In this document: one piece after another, positions 35,041 through 47,990 of the stretch | Numbering within the stretch: position 1 is the first letter of the stretch | Layout: each line of letters starts with the position of its first letter | Source of the DNA: Auanema rhodensis | Lineage: Eukaryota; Nematoda; Chromadorea; Rhabditida; Rhabditidae | Direction: 5' to 3' | NCBI GenBank assembly: GCA_964057225.1 | Contig: OZ059899.1 | Span: 12,994,001 to 13,058,000 of the forward strand | DNA length: 64,000 nt | Made by a program: the position numbers and the translations under genes | The notes under the pieces: generated by a model | Database searches by the model: none | Seen by the model: only the letters and a program-made list of their open reading frames with translations | What the model was told of the DNA's origin: nothing

Positions 35041-35475
35041 TGAGTCCTATACCGATCAAGTAGCTTGCCTGTTTAACATCTTCTATTCATTTAAATTAAT
35101 TATGGGAAACAAGTACGACACGTATTTTAAATATATTCGCCCTCAATATGATGAGAAAGGCTTCTTCCAATGTAGAAAATGTTTAGTTCTAGAAGCATGT
35201 TGCTAAGCTGAATCTTTCAAATTTTTTTGAAAGCACACCCAAGTGTTCCTAGGATGAAGTCAATATGCTGTTTGCCAAATTCATATCTTCTGCTGTACCA
35301 AAATAAATTTTGTTTTAAATTCAAGGAAGAGCACAGTAAAATCATTTTTTTTATTATTATATCTTAATCAGAGAAAATTTTAGATTTGTACAAAAGGCAG
35401 GAAAATAAAAATGTTTTGAGAAGAATTTGAAGTATCCTAGTATCCAATCCTGGCTACCTATTGATACTCATAGAA
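35041..35475. other. Spacer after chemoreceptor
   Basis: AT-rich, no ORF or repeat recognised. It holds the 3' UTR of the minus-strand gene ending at 35476. Confidence 0.5.
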
Positions 35476-37950
35476 TCAATAATAAATTGAGCATTCTGTT
35501 GCATCAAGACGATATAGTTTCTAGAAAAGATGTTATAAATATTAGAAAAAAGATTATAATTAGCATAGTTAACTAAGCAACTAGGTAAGTTACCTTTGTA
35601 TATGTGCCAGTAGGTTCATTAACTGATAAGGCAATAGGCCTAAAGCGACTTTCACGACAAACTTTATCTTTTCGAAATAAAAATCGTCTATAACATAATT
35701 TGTGGTTAAATAAATAAAAAAACTATTATTTATAACCTAACCTTGTCATTCCTCCATGTTGTAATAGCATAGCATTCTGTTCACTCATGAAAGGAAATGT
35801 ATGAACTTCATGTAAAGCCTAAATAAAACCAAAGTTATATACATACATATATCTATAGATAACTATATACATATAGTATATGTATATAATAGATTTGATA
35901 TAACTTACATGGCCAACACAACGATAGAAAGTAACTTCTTTAACTTTATTTGATGGTCCAAACAATATTTTTGAACTGAATGGCCATAAACAACATGGCT
36001 GATCTCTATAAATATAAATTATCAATATTATAATTCATAAATGAAACATACAATCCTTTTTTTGGATCACAAATATGTGAATATGTTGGTCTTCGTTTCA
36101 ATTCCTCTGTATGTATTTGAATTGTTGACTAAAATATTAGATTAACTATATGTATAGATAGATAGATGGATAGATAGATGTAACAGAGCTGCTTCGATCT
36201 TATAATTCCATCGGAAAATTTTTGATTCTCCAACCAAAAAAAAAAATTAAAATTTACAATTTCAGTATATAATATTATAAATACTGATTGTTTTTTTAAA
36301 AATACAACAATAGAATTTGATCGGATATCGTTCCCGATACGAAATCCAAAAATCGGATCTCTCCGTGAATTTTTTTGATCTGAGAAGCAGCTCTGTCATA
36401 ACTATACAGTATAATAGGAAATACAAAATGAAAAAGTGATGAAGGAAAATCAATTTTTGGAAGAAAATTAGAAATTTTCTTTAATTTACAAGAGGAAAAT
36501 GTATATTAAAAAATGTTTTTTAATCGATTTGTATTAATAAAAATTTGAATAAAATATGCAGAAAATGGGATTTTTTCAATTTATATTTCCTATATTGTAG
36601 GAAGATAGATGTATATACTCTAACTATCTATACTAACTATATGTATAGTATAAATACTTGAATATTAACCATATTGATCTAATAAATGAATTAAAATGAA
36701 AAACATACTTTCATATTTCTTGGAAGTAAATAAGCATTGTTCCAATGTCCATCAAGAATTAAAGCAATTTCACGTATTGTCATATATTCATCTAATTTAT
36801 TTTTCTAAACTATATGTTTAGCGTATATGGTATCTCCTATCTATAATTTATATTTTATAATTAATATATGAGATATTAACCTGATTAAATACAAAATGTT
36901 TATCATCAGTTTGTAGATCAGATTGATATACTGTTAATGGCATCAGAATCAGTTGTGTTTCTCCTATATAAATACTTTTATTATATGATGTTAGTTAAAG
37001 ATAAAAACCTTCATAACATATAAATACTCGAAATTCTTTACGATGATTTGGACGTGGACTCTCACGAAACCAACTACGAGGAACAGCTAAGCTCACACTG
37101 TAATGCACGTAGGTATAGGCTCAAGTTTGGAGAACTTCGGGGAAGGGGGTGCATGCGCTGAAGGATGTGCAGCTTAAACAGCATAAACTGAATCTGAACC
37201 CGGTATTCCGATGTTTCATCAACTGCACCGGGTCAAAAGGTCAGGACATAGATATTGAAGAGCATATTTTGGAGTTTTGGTGGTTACTTTGATACATGAA
37301 GGGCATATTCTAGTCCAGTATGCAGTACTATCCGACGGAATTCGATTAGGTCCCGTTTGTTTTACACACACATACATCCATACTCATGTTGTATCTATGC
37401 TTTATATAAATTAAAATATAAAATATTACTTGACAATTCGACCATTTAAAGGTACTGTAGGTCTGTAGATAATTCCATCTCGTGTTGGCATCTGAATATC
37501 ACGTAGTTGACGATCTGCTAAAGCTCCGCAAAAGCGTGAAACATTCATGGCACGTTGTCGAACTTGAAAGTTAAAAGTTTGAGAATATAATATGGAATAT
37601 TTGGGATTATATAAACCTCCAACTAAGTAGACAGTATCAGTTATATGATTTATTCCACGTTCAAATTGATCATCAATTTGTGAAGCTGATAAGGCTTCTC
37701 GTTCAACTTCTTCAATATCACGACGTACTGATGACACAACTCCATCAAGTACATGATTTTTATTATTTCGAATTAAAGAAACTAAAGAAGAAATTATCAA
37801 ACCTATCCTAGTTAAGTAAAACTAACCAGGCGGAGGAGGAATAACTTTGCTGAATAATCGAACAACTCCAAAAAGTTGTTCAAAAGCTGATAAAGTTGGA
37901 AGATCTATATGAAAGAAGAGAACGAGAAAAACAAATCCACGAAGTTTCAT
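35476..37950 (-). CDS. Secreted protein of unknown family
   Basis: Starts MKLRGFVFLVLFFHIDLPTLSAFEQ, trimmed here as a clear signal peptide MKLRGFVFLVLFFHIDLP, directly after an acceptor ATCATCAG. Then a helical region with RRDIEEVEREALSASQIDD, FCGALADRQLRDIQMP, a beta-like middle (SVSLAVPRSWFRESPRPNHR, EFRVFICYEGETQLILMPLT, NAYLLPRNMK) and a Cys-bearing end: HICDPKKGL, DQPCCLWPFSSKILFG, FYRCVGHALHEVHTFPF, DKVCRESRFRPIALSVNEP, ATECSIYY. About eight exons. Roughly eight Cys in the mature part suggest an extracellular disulphide-bonded protein, possibly a growth factor or matrix protein, but I do not recognise it. One intron carries a TIR element (36181-36400). Confidence 0.75.
36181..36400. 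mobile_element. Terminal-inverted-repeat element inside an intron
   Basis: Left end TAACAGAGCTGCTTCGATC (36181-36199) and right end TGAGAAGCAGCTCTGTCATA (36381-36400) are inverted copies of ACAGAGCTGCTTC. The 220 bp between contain further imperfect inverted parts (ATCGGAAAATTTTTGAT against ATCCGATTTTTGG) and no ORF. Non-autonomous by size. Preceded by a (GATA)n stretch at about 36155-36180. Confidence 0.65.
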
Positions 37951-38578
37951 TTACCTGATGATGAAAAAAATCTTTTTTTTTCTCAAAATTACAAAAGAAT
38001 TATTCTGAAAAATGATTATAAGGTTTGTGTGGCCATCTGAAAAACAAGGTCACTTCTTAATATTGAAAATGAAGAGAAAGAGAGAGGAGGGGGTTAGAAA
38101 GAGGAAGAACAAACAGGGAGACAAATGTTACAGAAATAAAGTGAAAGAGAAAGAGAGAGAGAGAGAGAGAAGAATATTTTTGAGGGAAAAAACTAAAAAT
38201 TGATCAAATGTATTGTATATAGATTATGAATAAGATTTAATCATTAAGATGAATATAAATAATAGAATGAATGAATTAGAAAAAGAGAAATCAAAAACAT
38301 TTTAAAGACAAAGATGATGACTGAGGAATATAAGATTTAGATTTATAATGATAATCTAGTTAGAAATGAAGAAAAATGTAATAATTTGAAGACATTGTGA
38401 TACTTTCATAGATGCCGTTCATTGATACTCCGTGTTTAATGGTTAAATCTGAAAAGTTTTTGGGATTCTTTGATATCATATCGTATGATCAACATCATCA
38501 TCGATTTCTTGTTTCATCACTTGTAGCCTTTCCATGGTATTACTTGGTTTTAAATGAAATGAGGGGAAACATAGAACT

Positions 38579-38665
<87 letters not shown>

Positions 38666-39313
38666 AACATGTAGGCGTTTAATATGTGAATGCTTTATTG
38701 GCTTTTGCTAATGGATCATCATGATCATCATGATCGTCTTCATGTGTTTTTACAATAAAAAACTAAGATAAATCATATTTTATTAATGGGAATTAATAAA
38801 TAATCAATAAATAATATTATATTTCTTTAAAATTTAACGAAGAAAAAAAAATTTGAAATAAGATAAAAGTATAAGATAATACATACATAATATAACAATA
38901 TATAATAAGAAATATATATTTTATAAAAAATATTGAAAATAATATTTAAAAAATCAAAAAATGTACGTTTCCATTGGTAAAAATTAGACAGAAGTTAGAA
39001 TCTCTATCTCTTATCCGTTGGATTATAAGATTTTTAAATGAATTTAAGGTAATTCTAGTACTTACTTTCAATATTAGCAGATCAATTTCAGAATTAAAAA
39101 TGGAAGATCCACAGAAAAGAAGAAGTTCTTATCGTGAATTAGCAATTTAACAAATCTTTATTTAATATTTTATTTTATTAATTTGTAAAAAAAAAACAAA
39201 AAATAATTAAATTTCATATATTTTTAATAAAAATATTCAAATATTTTTTTAAATAATAAAAAAAATAAAAAAAAATCATAATCCAATTAACAGAAATAAT
39301 TTTTAAAGAATTT
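37951..39313. other. Intergenic region with (GA)n tracts
   Basis: Very AT-rich spacer between the secreted-protein start and the NEK stop. It has GA-rich sequence at 38060-38170 and a pure (GA)n of about 80 bp at 38580-38661. The ORFs seen in the repeat on either strand are only dinucleotide translations. No gene supported. Confidence 0.6.
38580..38661. repeat. (GA)n, about 80 bp
   Basis: Pure dinucleotide run, the longest uninterrupted outside the 48-64 kb desert. Confidence 0.9.
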
Positions 39314-41415
39314 TTATGTATATTTCATTAACTGAAGTCGTTGTGTTGTTCGCAATGTTGGAGTTGTTTTCAATCGACTAGTACCATTTGTTCGTAACTA
39401 AATTATATTAATAATAATAATAATAATAATAATTTTAATTTTAATAATAAAATATTAAAATAATTCCATTTAATCCATCTTCACTCATTTCTTATTCGCT
39501 GCTTTGCCTTGTTTCATAAGAACTAAGCGAAGTCTTAGCTTTAGTGCTTGATTCTATATCGATCAAATTTCTTGATTTGACACGAAACCAGCTTAAGAAT
39601 CAGCGAACAAAGTATTTGAACTGTAGAATGAGCTCAAAGTTGAAAAAATTTTGATTCAAGCTTGAATCTAAGTTTTAAGAATTTGCTTAAGCTGAAGCTG
39701 AAGCTTTAATACAAAATAAGGTCATATACAATGCAAATGAAGACACAAACCTTGTCATTCTGAGGCATAGATAGACGTGCTATATCCAAATGTATAGTTA
39801 AAGTATGTGGCAGTAGAAGAGGACATGTAAGTAATTCTTAAAATATTTGAATAATTAAAATAATTAAATTAATAATATTATTACCTTTAACGGTTGGTCT
39901 TTTATTTTCATTTAAATTTAAAAGACTATCAACAAGTTGTATAACTTCACTTTCATCATGTCTTTTAATTTCTGCATATTTTCCCTATAAATTAAGTTTT
40001 TTTTTTTGCAATATGAATACATAAATGAATATCAGAGGTGGATGAACTTCAAATTTTCACTATTTCTCCGGAACTCACTACTCAGATTTGGGACCGGAAT
40101 AGACGGAAGATGATTGGCATTCAAAATATCTAACAAAGCTTTTCAGATTTTCATTAAAAATTTACTTAATTTTGCTAAAATCAGGTATATTTACCGGATT
40201 CTGTCCCTTATTTTCACTTAAATCAGATAATTGTTATGTGAGCGAGAAGGCTTTTATTTTCAAAATTCATAGATCCATTACCCGGACGTTGGGTCCGGGA
40301 TCGGCTCGGAAATTTCTAGGTTCGTGATTTGTATATATATTTTTATATTTGTATACAATATATATTAATATTAATAATATATAAAGATTACTAACTTTTG
40401 TAATTTTCATTACAATTGATGGCAAATTTTCGCCATCAAATGCTCGTTTCAGCTCTAATAGTTCATATAATATACATCCTAATGACCATACATCAGTTTT
40501 CTGATTATATACACGACCTAAATATATCATATAGTTAGTTAATATAATATTTTATATGTATAAGTATATACCTTCACAGATTTCTGGACTCAAATAGTTG
40601 GGTGTTCCTATGACTGTAGCAGCAACACTACGGGTATTTAGCTCTTTTGAGATTCCAAAATCAGATAACTATAACATATAATAATTAAATAAACAAGTAA
40701 ACAAGTAAACAACATAAATAATCAATAAATTATATTGAATATACCTTACCATACATATAGTTCTTCTCTTATTCATTAAAATATTTTGAGGTTTCAAATC
40801 TCTGTGTACAATATTCTTACTATGCATATGATCTAAAGCTATAGCAATCTGAAGTATAATCAAGTTTAAGTATATTCAAGTTCAAAACTTTGATTCCAAC
40901 TTGAGTAAAGTAATTAAGAGCTTGATTGAGGGGAATCTGATTATCTTTCTGATCCGCAATCAATTTTTCCATTGTATCACCTTCAGCATATTTCATAACT
41001 GAAAAGGAAAAGTTTTAAAGTTGGAGAAAATGGCTAAATAAGCCAACCTATAGCTAAAACCTTTTCATCAGCTAAGATGAATGAATCATAATATCCAATA
41101 ATCATAGGATGTTTAAGCTTTTCAAGTAATTTTACTTCACCTTTAATTAATCTAATATAATTAATCAAAAGAATAAAATAATTAGATAAACATTACTCAT
41201 AATTTTCTGTTCATCATCAGGACCCAATTGAATTGTTTTAATTAAAACCTATAATATAAAATATTTATTAATTTATATTTAAATATATATTAATAATTAT
41301 TATTAATATTTTATAATAAAACCTTTTTTCCTTTTGGCTCATCAAGTCGCTCACATAGCCAACATACACCAAAAGCTCCACGACCTACGACGCGGATTTT
41401 TTTAAACTTATCCAT
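39314..41415 (-). CDS. nekl-2: NIMA-related kinase, NEK8 type (nekl-2-like)
   Basis: Ser/Thr kinase. [16 protein letters not shown] gives the glycine loop; VLIKTIQLG the ATP lysine; catalytic loop [31 protein letters not shown] with [23 protein letters not shown] and [20 protein letters not shown] (human NEK8: TPCYISPELCEGKPYNQKSD, ALGCVLYELASLKRAF). After the kinase domain only a short basic tail remains ([20 protein letters not shown]), so the RCC1 repeats of vertebrate NEK8 are absent, as I recall for the short worm NEKL-2. In C. elegans these kinases act in epidermal endocytosis and moulting. Introns around 39405-39750 and 40000-40390 are longer than usual. Confidence 0.9.
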
Positions 41416-42120
41416 GTTGAAATAAAAGAAAATGGAATTTAATCCAGCTTAAATCTGAAAGAAAACATTTTATTATTCAATATAATAATTAAGAAATAAA
41501 TGATTATAATCATATAATTAAGAAATAAATGATAATATTTCACATATAATTATGTAAACTTATTAATATTTGGAAGACAATAGAAGGTTTATCTGTGAAG
41601 TTTGAGAAAAAAGTTGGAAAAGCTGTATAATGAATGAAACTAATTTTTCCTTCAGAAAACATTGATTATCGATTTGATGATGTGTTTAAAGATTGAATTG
41701 AAAAGCGGAACATGGACACAGGTACATGAATACATGTATGAAGATCGAAAGCATAAATTGAGCTTTTTATAAAATATAATAAGAGAAAAAACATAAAAAT
41801 ATTAATTATATGATTAAATTATTTTTATTTTTTATTTATAATTAATGGAAAAAACTTATTTTTATGTATTTGTCTTTCATAAATCTTTTTAAAAGAAATA
41901 GAAGACAATGATATTGATAAAGACGAGAAAGAGATAGAGAGAGAGATAGAGAGAGACGATAATGATAATGATGATACAGCCATTAGAGGATGTTGAAGAT
42001 GACTGAATATCATCGTCACGATTGTCATCGTCGTTTCAGGAAACTTGTTTTCGTCTATATCGTTGTCGTAATCGTCTCCATCAGCATTTTCATCTTAGTC
42101 GTCCATCTTCTCACTACTCA

Positions 42121-42126
42121 CCCTCT

Positions 42127-42167
<41 letters not shown>

Positions 42168-42182
42168 GCTCATTCTCTCTCT
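42121..42182. repeat. (CT)n
   Basis: Pyrimidine tract beginning with CCCTCCC units and then pure CT. Confidence 0.85.
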
Positions 42183-43130
42183 TTATAGTATTACTACTAG
42201 TCTCTTATATAATTTGAGCATTATTTTTGGTTTTCTTTTTTGTTTCATTTACGATGTCTTCTGAATCGTCACAGAACTACATTGAATTAAATTATAAAAA
42301 GCGGTGTGACATACCTTGCAGGTGAAATTTCCAAAAATTTTCGAAAACAATTAAGTTTAGGTTGAACAACGCAGAAAAATACAGCATTTTCATAGTATTC
42401 ACATACAATACCCCGAGTATGTACCGACCTCTAAATTTCCGGATCTGTTCGAATCCGGTGTTAAACTTTGGGATGCAGAGCCAGTTGTTCTAAAAGAAAA
42501 CCTGGTTTGTTCTGGACAGGACCGAGAAAAGAACTGAATAACTTAGAAGAAATATTCGTAATATTTACGGAAATGGTACGAATTTTCCAATTATATCCGA
42601 ATTATAAGCTGATGATGCTGCTATTCTACCTCTTCCACTTCTCTATATATAGCATAAATATAATTAAAGAATAAATACATATATTAATAAATCAAAAAAT
42701 ATATTAAATATTGTATTAATATGTTATCTTTTTTTTCATTTTAAATAAGAAAAATCTAAAATAGATTAAAGCTGATTGTACAAGTTCAATATAGTATAAT
42801 GAGATGATGATGATGATGATGATGTAATAATTTACTGTTAGCGTACTTTCTGTTTATATGATTATATTATTCTTATAAGTAAAGAATAATATTAAATTGT
42901 GTTTGGTCGTAATAGTGCATATCCATATTCAATAAACCTTGATTGCTAAGAAAAATCTTGTCTAGTTCAACAGTACATTTCACATAAAAGTTTCTGCACA
43001 TGTTGTATATAACTGAAATAAGTATAATAATAATCACATGTTAAAGATACAATAATAAGAAATGAAATTTAAAAAAAAACAGCAACCGTTCTCAATTCAT
43101 TTTTTTTTTCAAAAAGTGCATTGAAAATGC

Positions 43131-43189
43131 ACGTGATATACGTGAAAAATTAGCATACTTAACACGTGAATGTACGTGAAAGCACGTGA
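43131..43189. promoter_or_regulatory. Cluster of five ACGTGA motifs
   Basis: ACGTGA at 43131, 43140, 43164, 43174 and 43184, three of them as CACGTGA (E-box core). About 770 bp upstream of the membrane microprotein start. CACGTG is bound by bHLH-Zip factors in animals; functional role here is inference. Confidence 0.35.
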
Positions 43190-43953
43190 ATAATGTAAAA
43201 ATGTGTGTATGTTTGTGTTTGTAAGCTAAAAAACAAAACTATTCCAGATGTCATATGTAATAATTAGCTATGTGACAGCTGTTTCTAATTCACTCACTGG
43301 TAACTATCAATTGGAGAAAAAAAAATTGTTCTTCTTCTTTGCATTTTAATGCAACATTCATAAAGAGCTTCTTAAGTGCAATTGCTTGAACCCGTCGTCA
43401 TTTCGTTTTTTTTTCTTCTTCAAAAATTGTCGTCGTTCTCGTTGTTGTGGTTGTCAGTTCAGATTCCTCATCTTCTGGTGATCTCTTCTTCCATTTGCTT
43501 TCTCTTCAATTTCTTCCAATCTATTTTCAAATCAATTAAAACTAATTATCGTTAATTCTTGTTAAAGTCATCGTGTGTATATTTACCTTAAAGCTTAGTA
43601 AAGCCAAGCTTTCTTCTTTCAACTTTTTTTTCTCTTCATCGTCAAATTCTCAGAGCTTCTTTATTCAAATAGCAATCATCTGAACAGACAGTGACAATCA
43701 GTTCAGTCAGTATCATCATCATTATCAGCAGCATTAGAGCTTTAAAGCTTCAATTTAACTTTTAAATATTTCATTTAAATTAGTGTTTATATTATATTTT
43801 ATAATTAATATAATTAAATAAAGATACTATCAAAAATGAAGTAATAAAGTATATTTTTAGAATTAGTACCAGCAGTATCAAACTGTGTGTAAGCAACACT
43901 TCTCAACTATCAATTATTCAACTGAACATCTCATTCTTCATCAAGTTTACATC

Positions 43954-44473
43954 ATGTGTACGATTACTAAACGTAAGTTATACTTACCATCTTCTTGCTT
44001 CTTCGTTCTCTTTTTTCACAAAAATTTCATTGATTTCATTTCAAAAAAGGAAAAACAATAATAATAATAATAATAATTTTAAATTGTTGTCCATAGTTAT
44101 CGTTGTGATGATGACAACGAAGTCGACGACGATGACAATGACGATGATGATGATGTTTTGGAAATAATATATGTTTGTTTGTTAAAATCTGACAATAACG
44201 TTTTGTAATTGAATATGATTGAACTCTTCGTCTGTTACAGATAGCAGCTACGTCTCCTTGGCATCTGATATCACGGAGGAAAATCCATTTTCCAAGTTTG
44301 AATTAGCTTGCTTCGGTAGTATCTACATTGGATGTGTGATGTTTCTCATATTTGCCTATGAATATCTGATGCCTGTCTTCAATAATCCACACTATCCATA
44401 CTATAATCACATTCATAACTATACAGCTGATGTGCCGGAACGGAATTTGACGCTTCTCCTTCATGGCATCTGA
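43954..44473 (+). CDS. Single-pass membrane microprotein (83 aa), unknown
   Basis: Exon 1 (43954-43972) MCTITK plus one base, donor GTAAGTTA; exon 2 (44241-44473) restores frame at the acceptor CTGTTACAG: HSSYVSLASDITEENPFSKF, a membrane segment ACFGSIYIGCVMFLIFAYEY, then LMPVFNNPHYPYYNHIHNYT and VPERNLTLLLHGI. An in-frame ATG at 44219 offers an alternative start (MNSSSVTDSSYVSL). Two N-glycosylation sites (NYT, NLT) follow the membrane segment, suggesting a lumenal or outer C-terminus. The codon-rich, GC-rich second exon stands out from its AT-rich flanks. Family not recognised. Confidence 0.6.
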
Positions 44474-45247
44474 CGTCGTTGTTAGCCGGCTGTGCGTGTA
44501 TGTGTGTATGCGTATGTATGGATCTGTTTATTTGCTGGATATATATATGTATTTGTGTGTATGAATATGTTCATGAAGAGCAAGTAAATATACTTCTTAA
44601 GCTTATTCAAGCTGGTAAATTGTATAATGATGAAAGATGATTATGATGCGAAGGTTAGATCATGAAGCAAGTAAGCGTTTGTGATGCATGAACCGTATGA
44701 TAATTATGATTGAAGGAATAGGAACAAGAAGGTATTAAGAAGGACAAAAAGCTTCATCTATGTGCTAAGTACTTACTAGAACATTCATGTCATCACACAA
44801 TATTTTCTTTTTTAATTTTTGTTTTTTTTTGCTTTACACTTTTCATTAAATATGCTGAATAGGTTAGTAATTCATCGTATATCATATGTGATTTATGAAA
44901 AAAAAAACATTTTTAATTTAAATTACAAAATATTTATTATTATTATTATAAATTTTTACATTATATATATATATATAGTTAATAATCATTTTTCATATAA
45001 AAAACACATATATTCGATTGTTTGTCATTCAAGATTCATTCAAAGCACCAAAGAAAATATGAGATCAAACTGGAGTATAACAACAACATATTGAGAAATT
45101 GGGCATTGTATTCAGAGGATACCACGTAATTTCTTGTAATATTCATGTATAAAAATCCATATTATATCAAATGTGCATAGTATTTTCGATAGCGAGATCA
45201 ATCTATAATAGAATTTTTTGATTATTTCTATTAAATTATGTGAATAG
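44474..45247. other. Convergent 3' spacer
   Basis: AT-rich 3' flanks of two convergent genes. A short minus-strand frame at 45112-45247 could be an extra 3' exon of the GPCR if the GTATAACT after LIK is used as a donor, but no good acceptor is visible. Confidence 0.4.
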
Positions 45248-45924
45248 TTATACCTTAATAAGTGGAATATTTGGTGATTTGACATCTTTAGCTCCGCCAG
45301 CAGCAGCTTCACATGATGCTGTTCGATGCGAGATTACAGGCGTACATCTCTGAAAGCATTTCAATGCATGATTAATCCAATATTTATCAACAAAAAACTA
45401 AACTAAAATGAATGAAAAACAAACCTTTCGACTTTTTCTTGGATTACAATAAGAAAATACAGATGATCGGAATGATTTATTCATAAAGCAATAGGTAATA
45501 GGATTGGCCATAGATGAGATATAGGTTAATATAGTTAGTGATGTGTTTAATCCCGAATGCCACAGATTGTGACCCTGAAATTGAGATATAAAATTAAAAA
45601 GAAACGCTAAAAATTGAGATGCATACGAGTAAATCAGCTGTTCGAACAATCAGCCACCATGTATAGCTTGGCACCCAGCATGCAGCAAATACGATTACAA
45701 TGGTTATCAACATTCGTGTAACTTTCCGTTTAGCAAGAAGAATTTTATCCTAAAAATGTGGTTCAATTGAATGTTTAACTATGATTTTATGAATTTTTAT
45801 ATTTGATTTGTTTTTTATTAGATATAGACATAGATATATTTATTTATTCACATGCATGACCTTATGACCCTGAGGGCGATGGCGGGGGAGGGAGAAGCCG
45901 AGAAGCATGTGAGTGGTAAGCTAC

Positions 45925-45957
<33 letters not shown>

Positions 45958-47731
45958 GAGAGAGTAGAAATGAAAATCGAGCTTTTCAATTTATACAGTA
46001 ATCAATAAAATATTAAAAAAACATCAACATCATAAGTTGATTGAAGAGCAGAATAAGTTGTACTACATATGTCTTATATTCTCTTAAGTTGATATCAAGC
46101 TTTTGGTTAGTTAGTTAGTTAAGTTACTTAGTGAGCAGTGTCTTCCTAAAGAAATTTGAGTAATACCCCTCCTCCCCCCTCCAAAAGCTTCTTCATATGA
46201 GCTTTATTTGATGGAAACACAGTTTATCGGTCATAGTTTAAAACTTGGAAAAGCATATTCAAACCTGATTAGTGCTACGAAGCAATAACGATGAATCAAA
46301 GCTGTTACGTGGAGTTCCAAATAAAGTATTTATTGAATTCATTCGGCTACTCTTTTGATGACTTGGCGTAGGAATAGAAAGTGAATTTTTTTCCTGAAAA
46401 AATAAATTTAATTAATCAATTTCATATAATATTAATATAATTTTAAAAATAAAGCTATATAAGTAAGTATTAGGCTCTCCTCTCTTTTAGACTCAAGTTT
46501 TTTGGAATTTTGTTTTACATACAACCTTATAAGCTCTTGTCCTCTCGTTGTCTCTCTCTTTACATCCTACTCTTTCTCTTTCCCTCTCTCCCTCTCTCTC
46601 TCTCTATCCCTCTCTCTCTCTTCTCCTTTTACTACATCGAAGCTATAACAAACCTTGTGATACTTTTCCGATGAGACGCGTGAAAAAGATTGAAATAGCC
46701 AATCAGTGAACGTTGGCTTTATTGGAATTTCTGTAATAAAAGATATAATTAATATAATTAATTAATATAATATAATAATTATTATAATAAACTAACCATT
46801 TTCTAAAATAACTTGATCCAATAATGGATTATCACAGTTAATAGCAATATTTAGTGTATAAATGACTTGACCATATAAACCGACCATTAATGATAATGGA
46901 ACAAATAGTAAAATCTATATAATATATAGTTAACTAACTATGCTATATATAGCTATATAACTTACAGTTGTTACGTATAATTGATATATGAAATCAACAG
47001 TTGAGCCTTTTGTTGTATCACAAGTCCATTGAGCTCGATATGGCACAAGATCGAAAATGGCCAAAGATCCAAGATTTGCACCAAATGATAGTATCCAAAC
47101 ACCTGTTATGGTTATCATAGCTCGTTTCTATAACAAAACAATATTATTATATTATAATATATAAATAAACATATAGATATATGTCAAGAGATGAAGTTTT
47201 TCTTCCTTTTTTTTTTTATTTTACAGCTTAGTTACCAACCTTTGTATGCCATTTGCGAGACTCTAGTGGCCGGCATATAGCATAATATCGTTCAATTGCA
47301 ATCACAACCAAGGTATAAGCTGAAGCACAAACGCCCACAGCTGAAATATGAAGTTTAAAAACTTTTTTGATCATCACATAGTTTGAAATGGAAGGCATAA
47401 TTAGTATCACATTATGATTCTCATCTATCTCCAGATCTGTTTTTTTTTTCCTTTTTTTTGCGAACAAAACATTAAATTAAAAGAAAAAAAATGATTATAA
47501 ACTACTTTTTAGATATTGGTCTTTGATTATAATATAGATATAGATATATACTATTATTATTATTATTTGAAATTTAAAAATAAGCTTTCTATTTCAACTT
47601 ACGCTGAAGATATGCTACAGCTTTACACATAATTGGTCCTAATAGCCAACAGTGTGTCAGTTCTGATAGTAATGTGGGTGGGATGCATACAACACTTCTG
47701 GAAATACATTATTCATTAGTGATAAGTAACT

Positions 47732-47796
<65 letters not shown>

Positions 47797-47942
47797 TTTC
47801 GGATATTATGTGTTCAATTGCATACAATGTTCACAGAACAGTATCCTAGTTTTAGAAGTTATTTTGTGCAAAAGTATGGAAGAAGGAGAAGAATCATTTG
47901 AGAATAGATAGATGTAATAGATATTAATAGGTGAATTGAAAT

Positions 47943-47990
<48 letters not shown>

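Larger units (their letters stand above)
41416..43953. other. Intergenic region with CT repeats and an ACGTGA cluster
   Basis: 2.5 kb. GA-rich at 41920-41957, (CT)n at 42121-42182, (GAT)n at 42803-42824. A GC-richer patch at 42290-42560 has a CCGGATCTGTTCGAATCCGG palindrome but no tRNA. Five ACGTGA copies lie at 43131-43189. 43380-43700 is pyrimidine-rich (CTTCTTC). Likely the promoter and 5' leader of the plus-strand gene at 43954. Confidence 0.5.

Noticed and set aside
42439-42458. tRNA T-arm-like palindrome CCGGATCTGTTCGAATCCGG
   Set aside because: The TTCGAAT loop looks tRNA-like but the stem is 6 bp with an 8-nt loop, and no D-arm, anticodon arm or acceptor stem can be placed around it.
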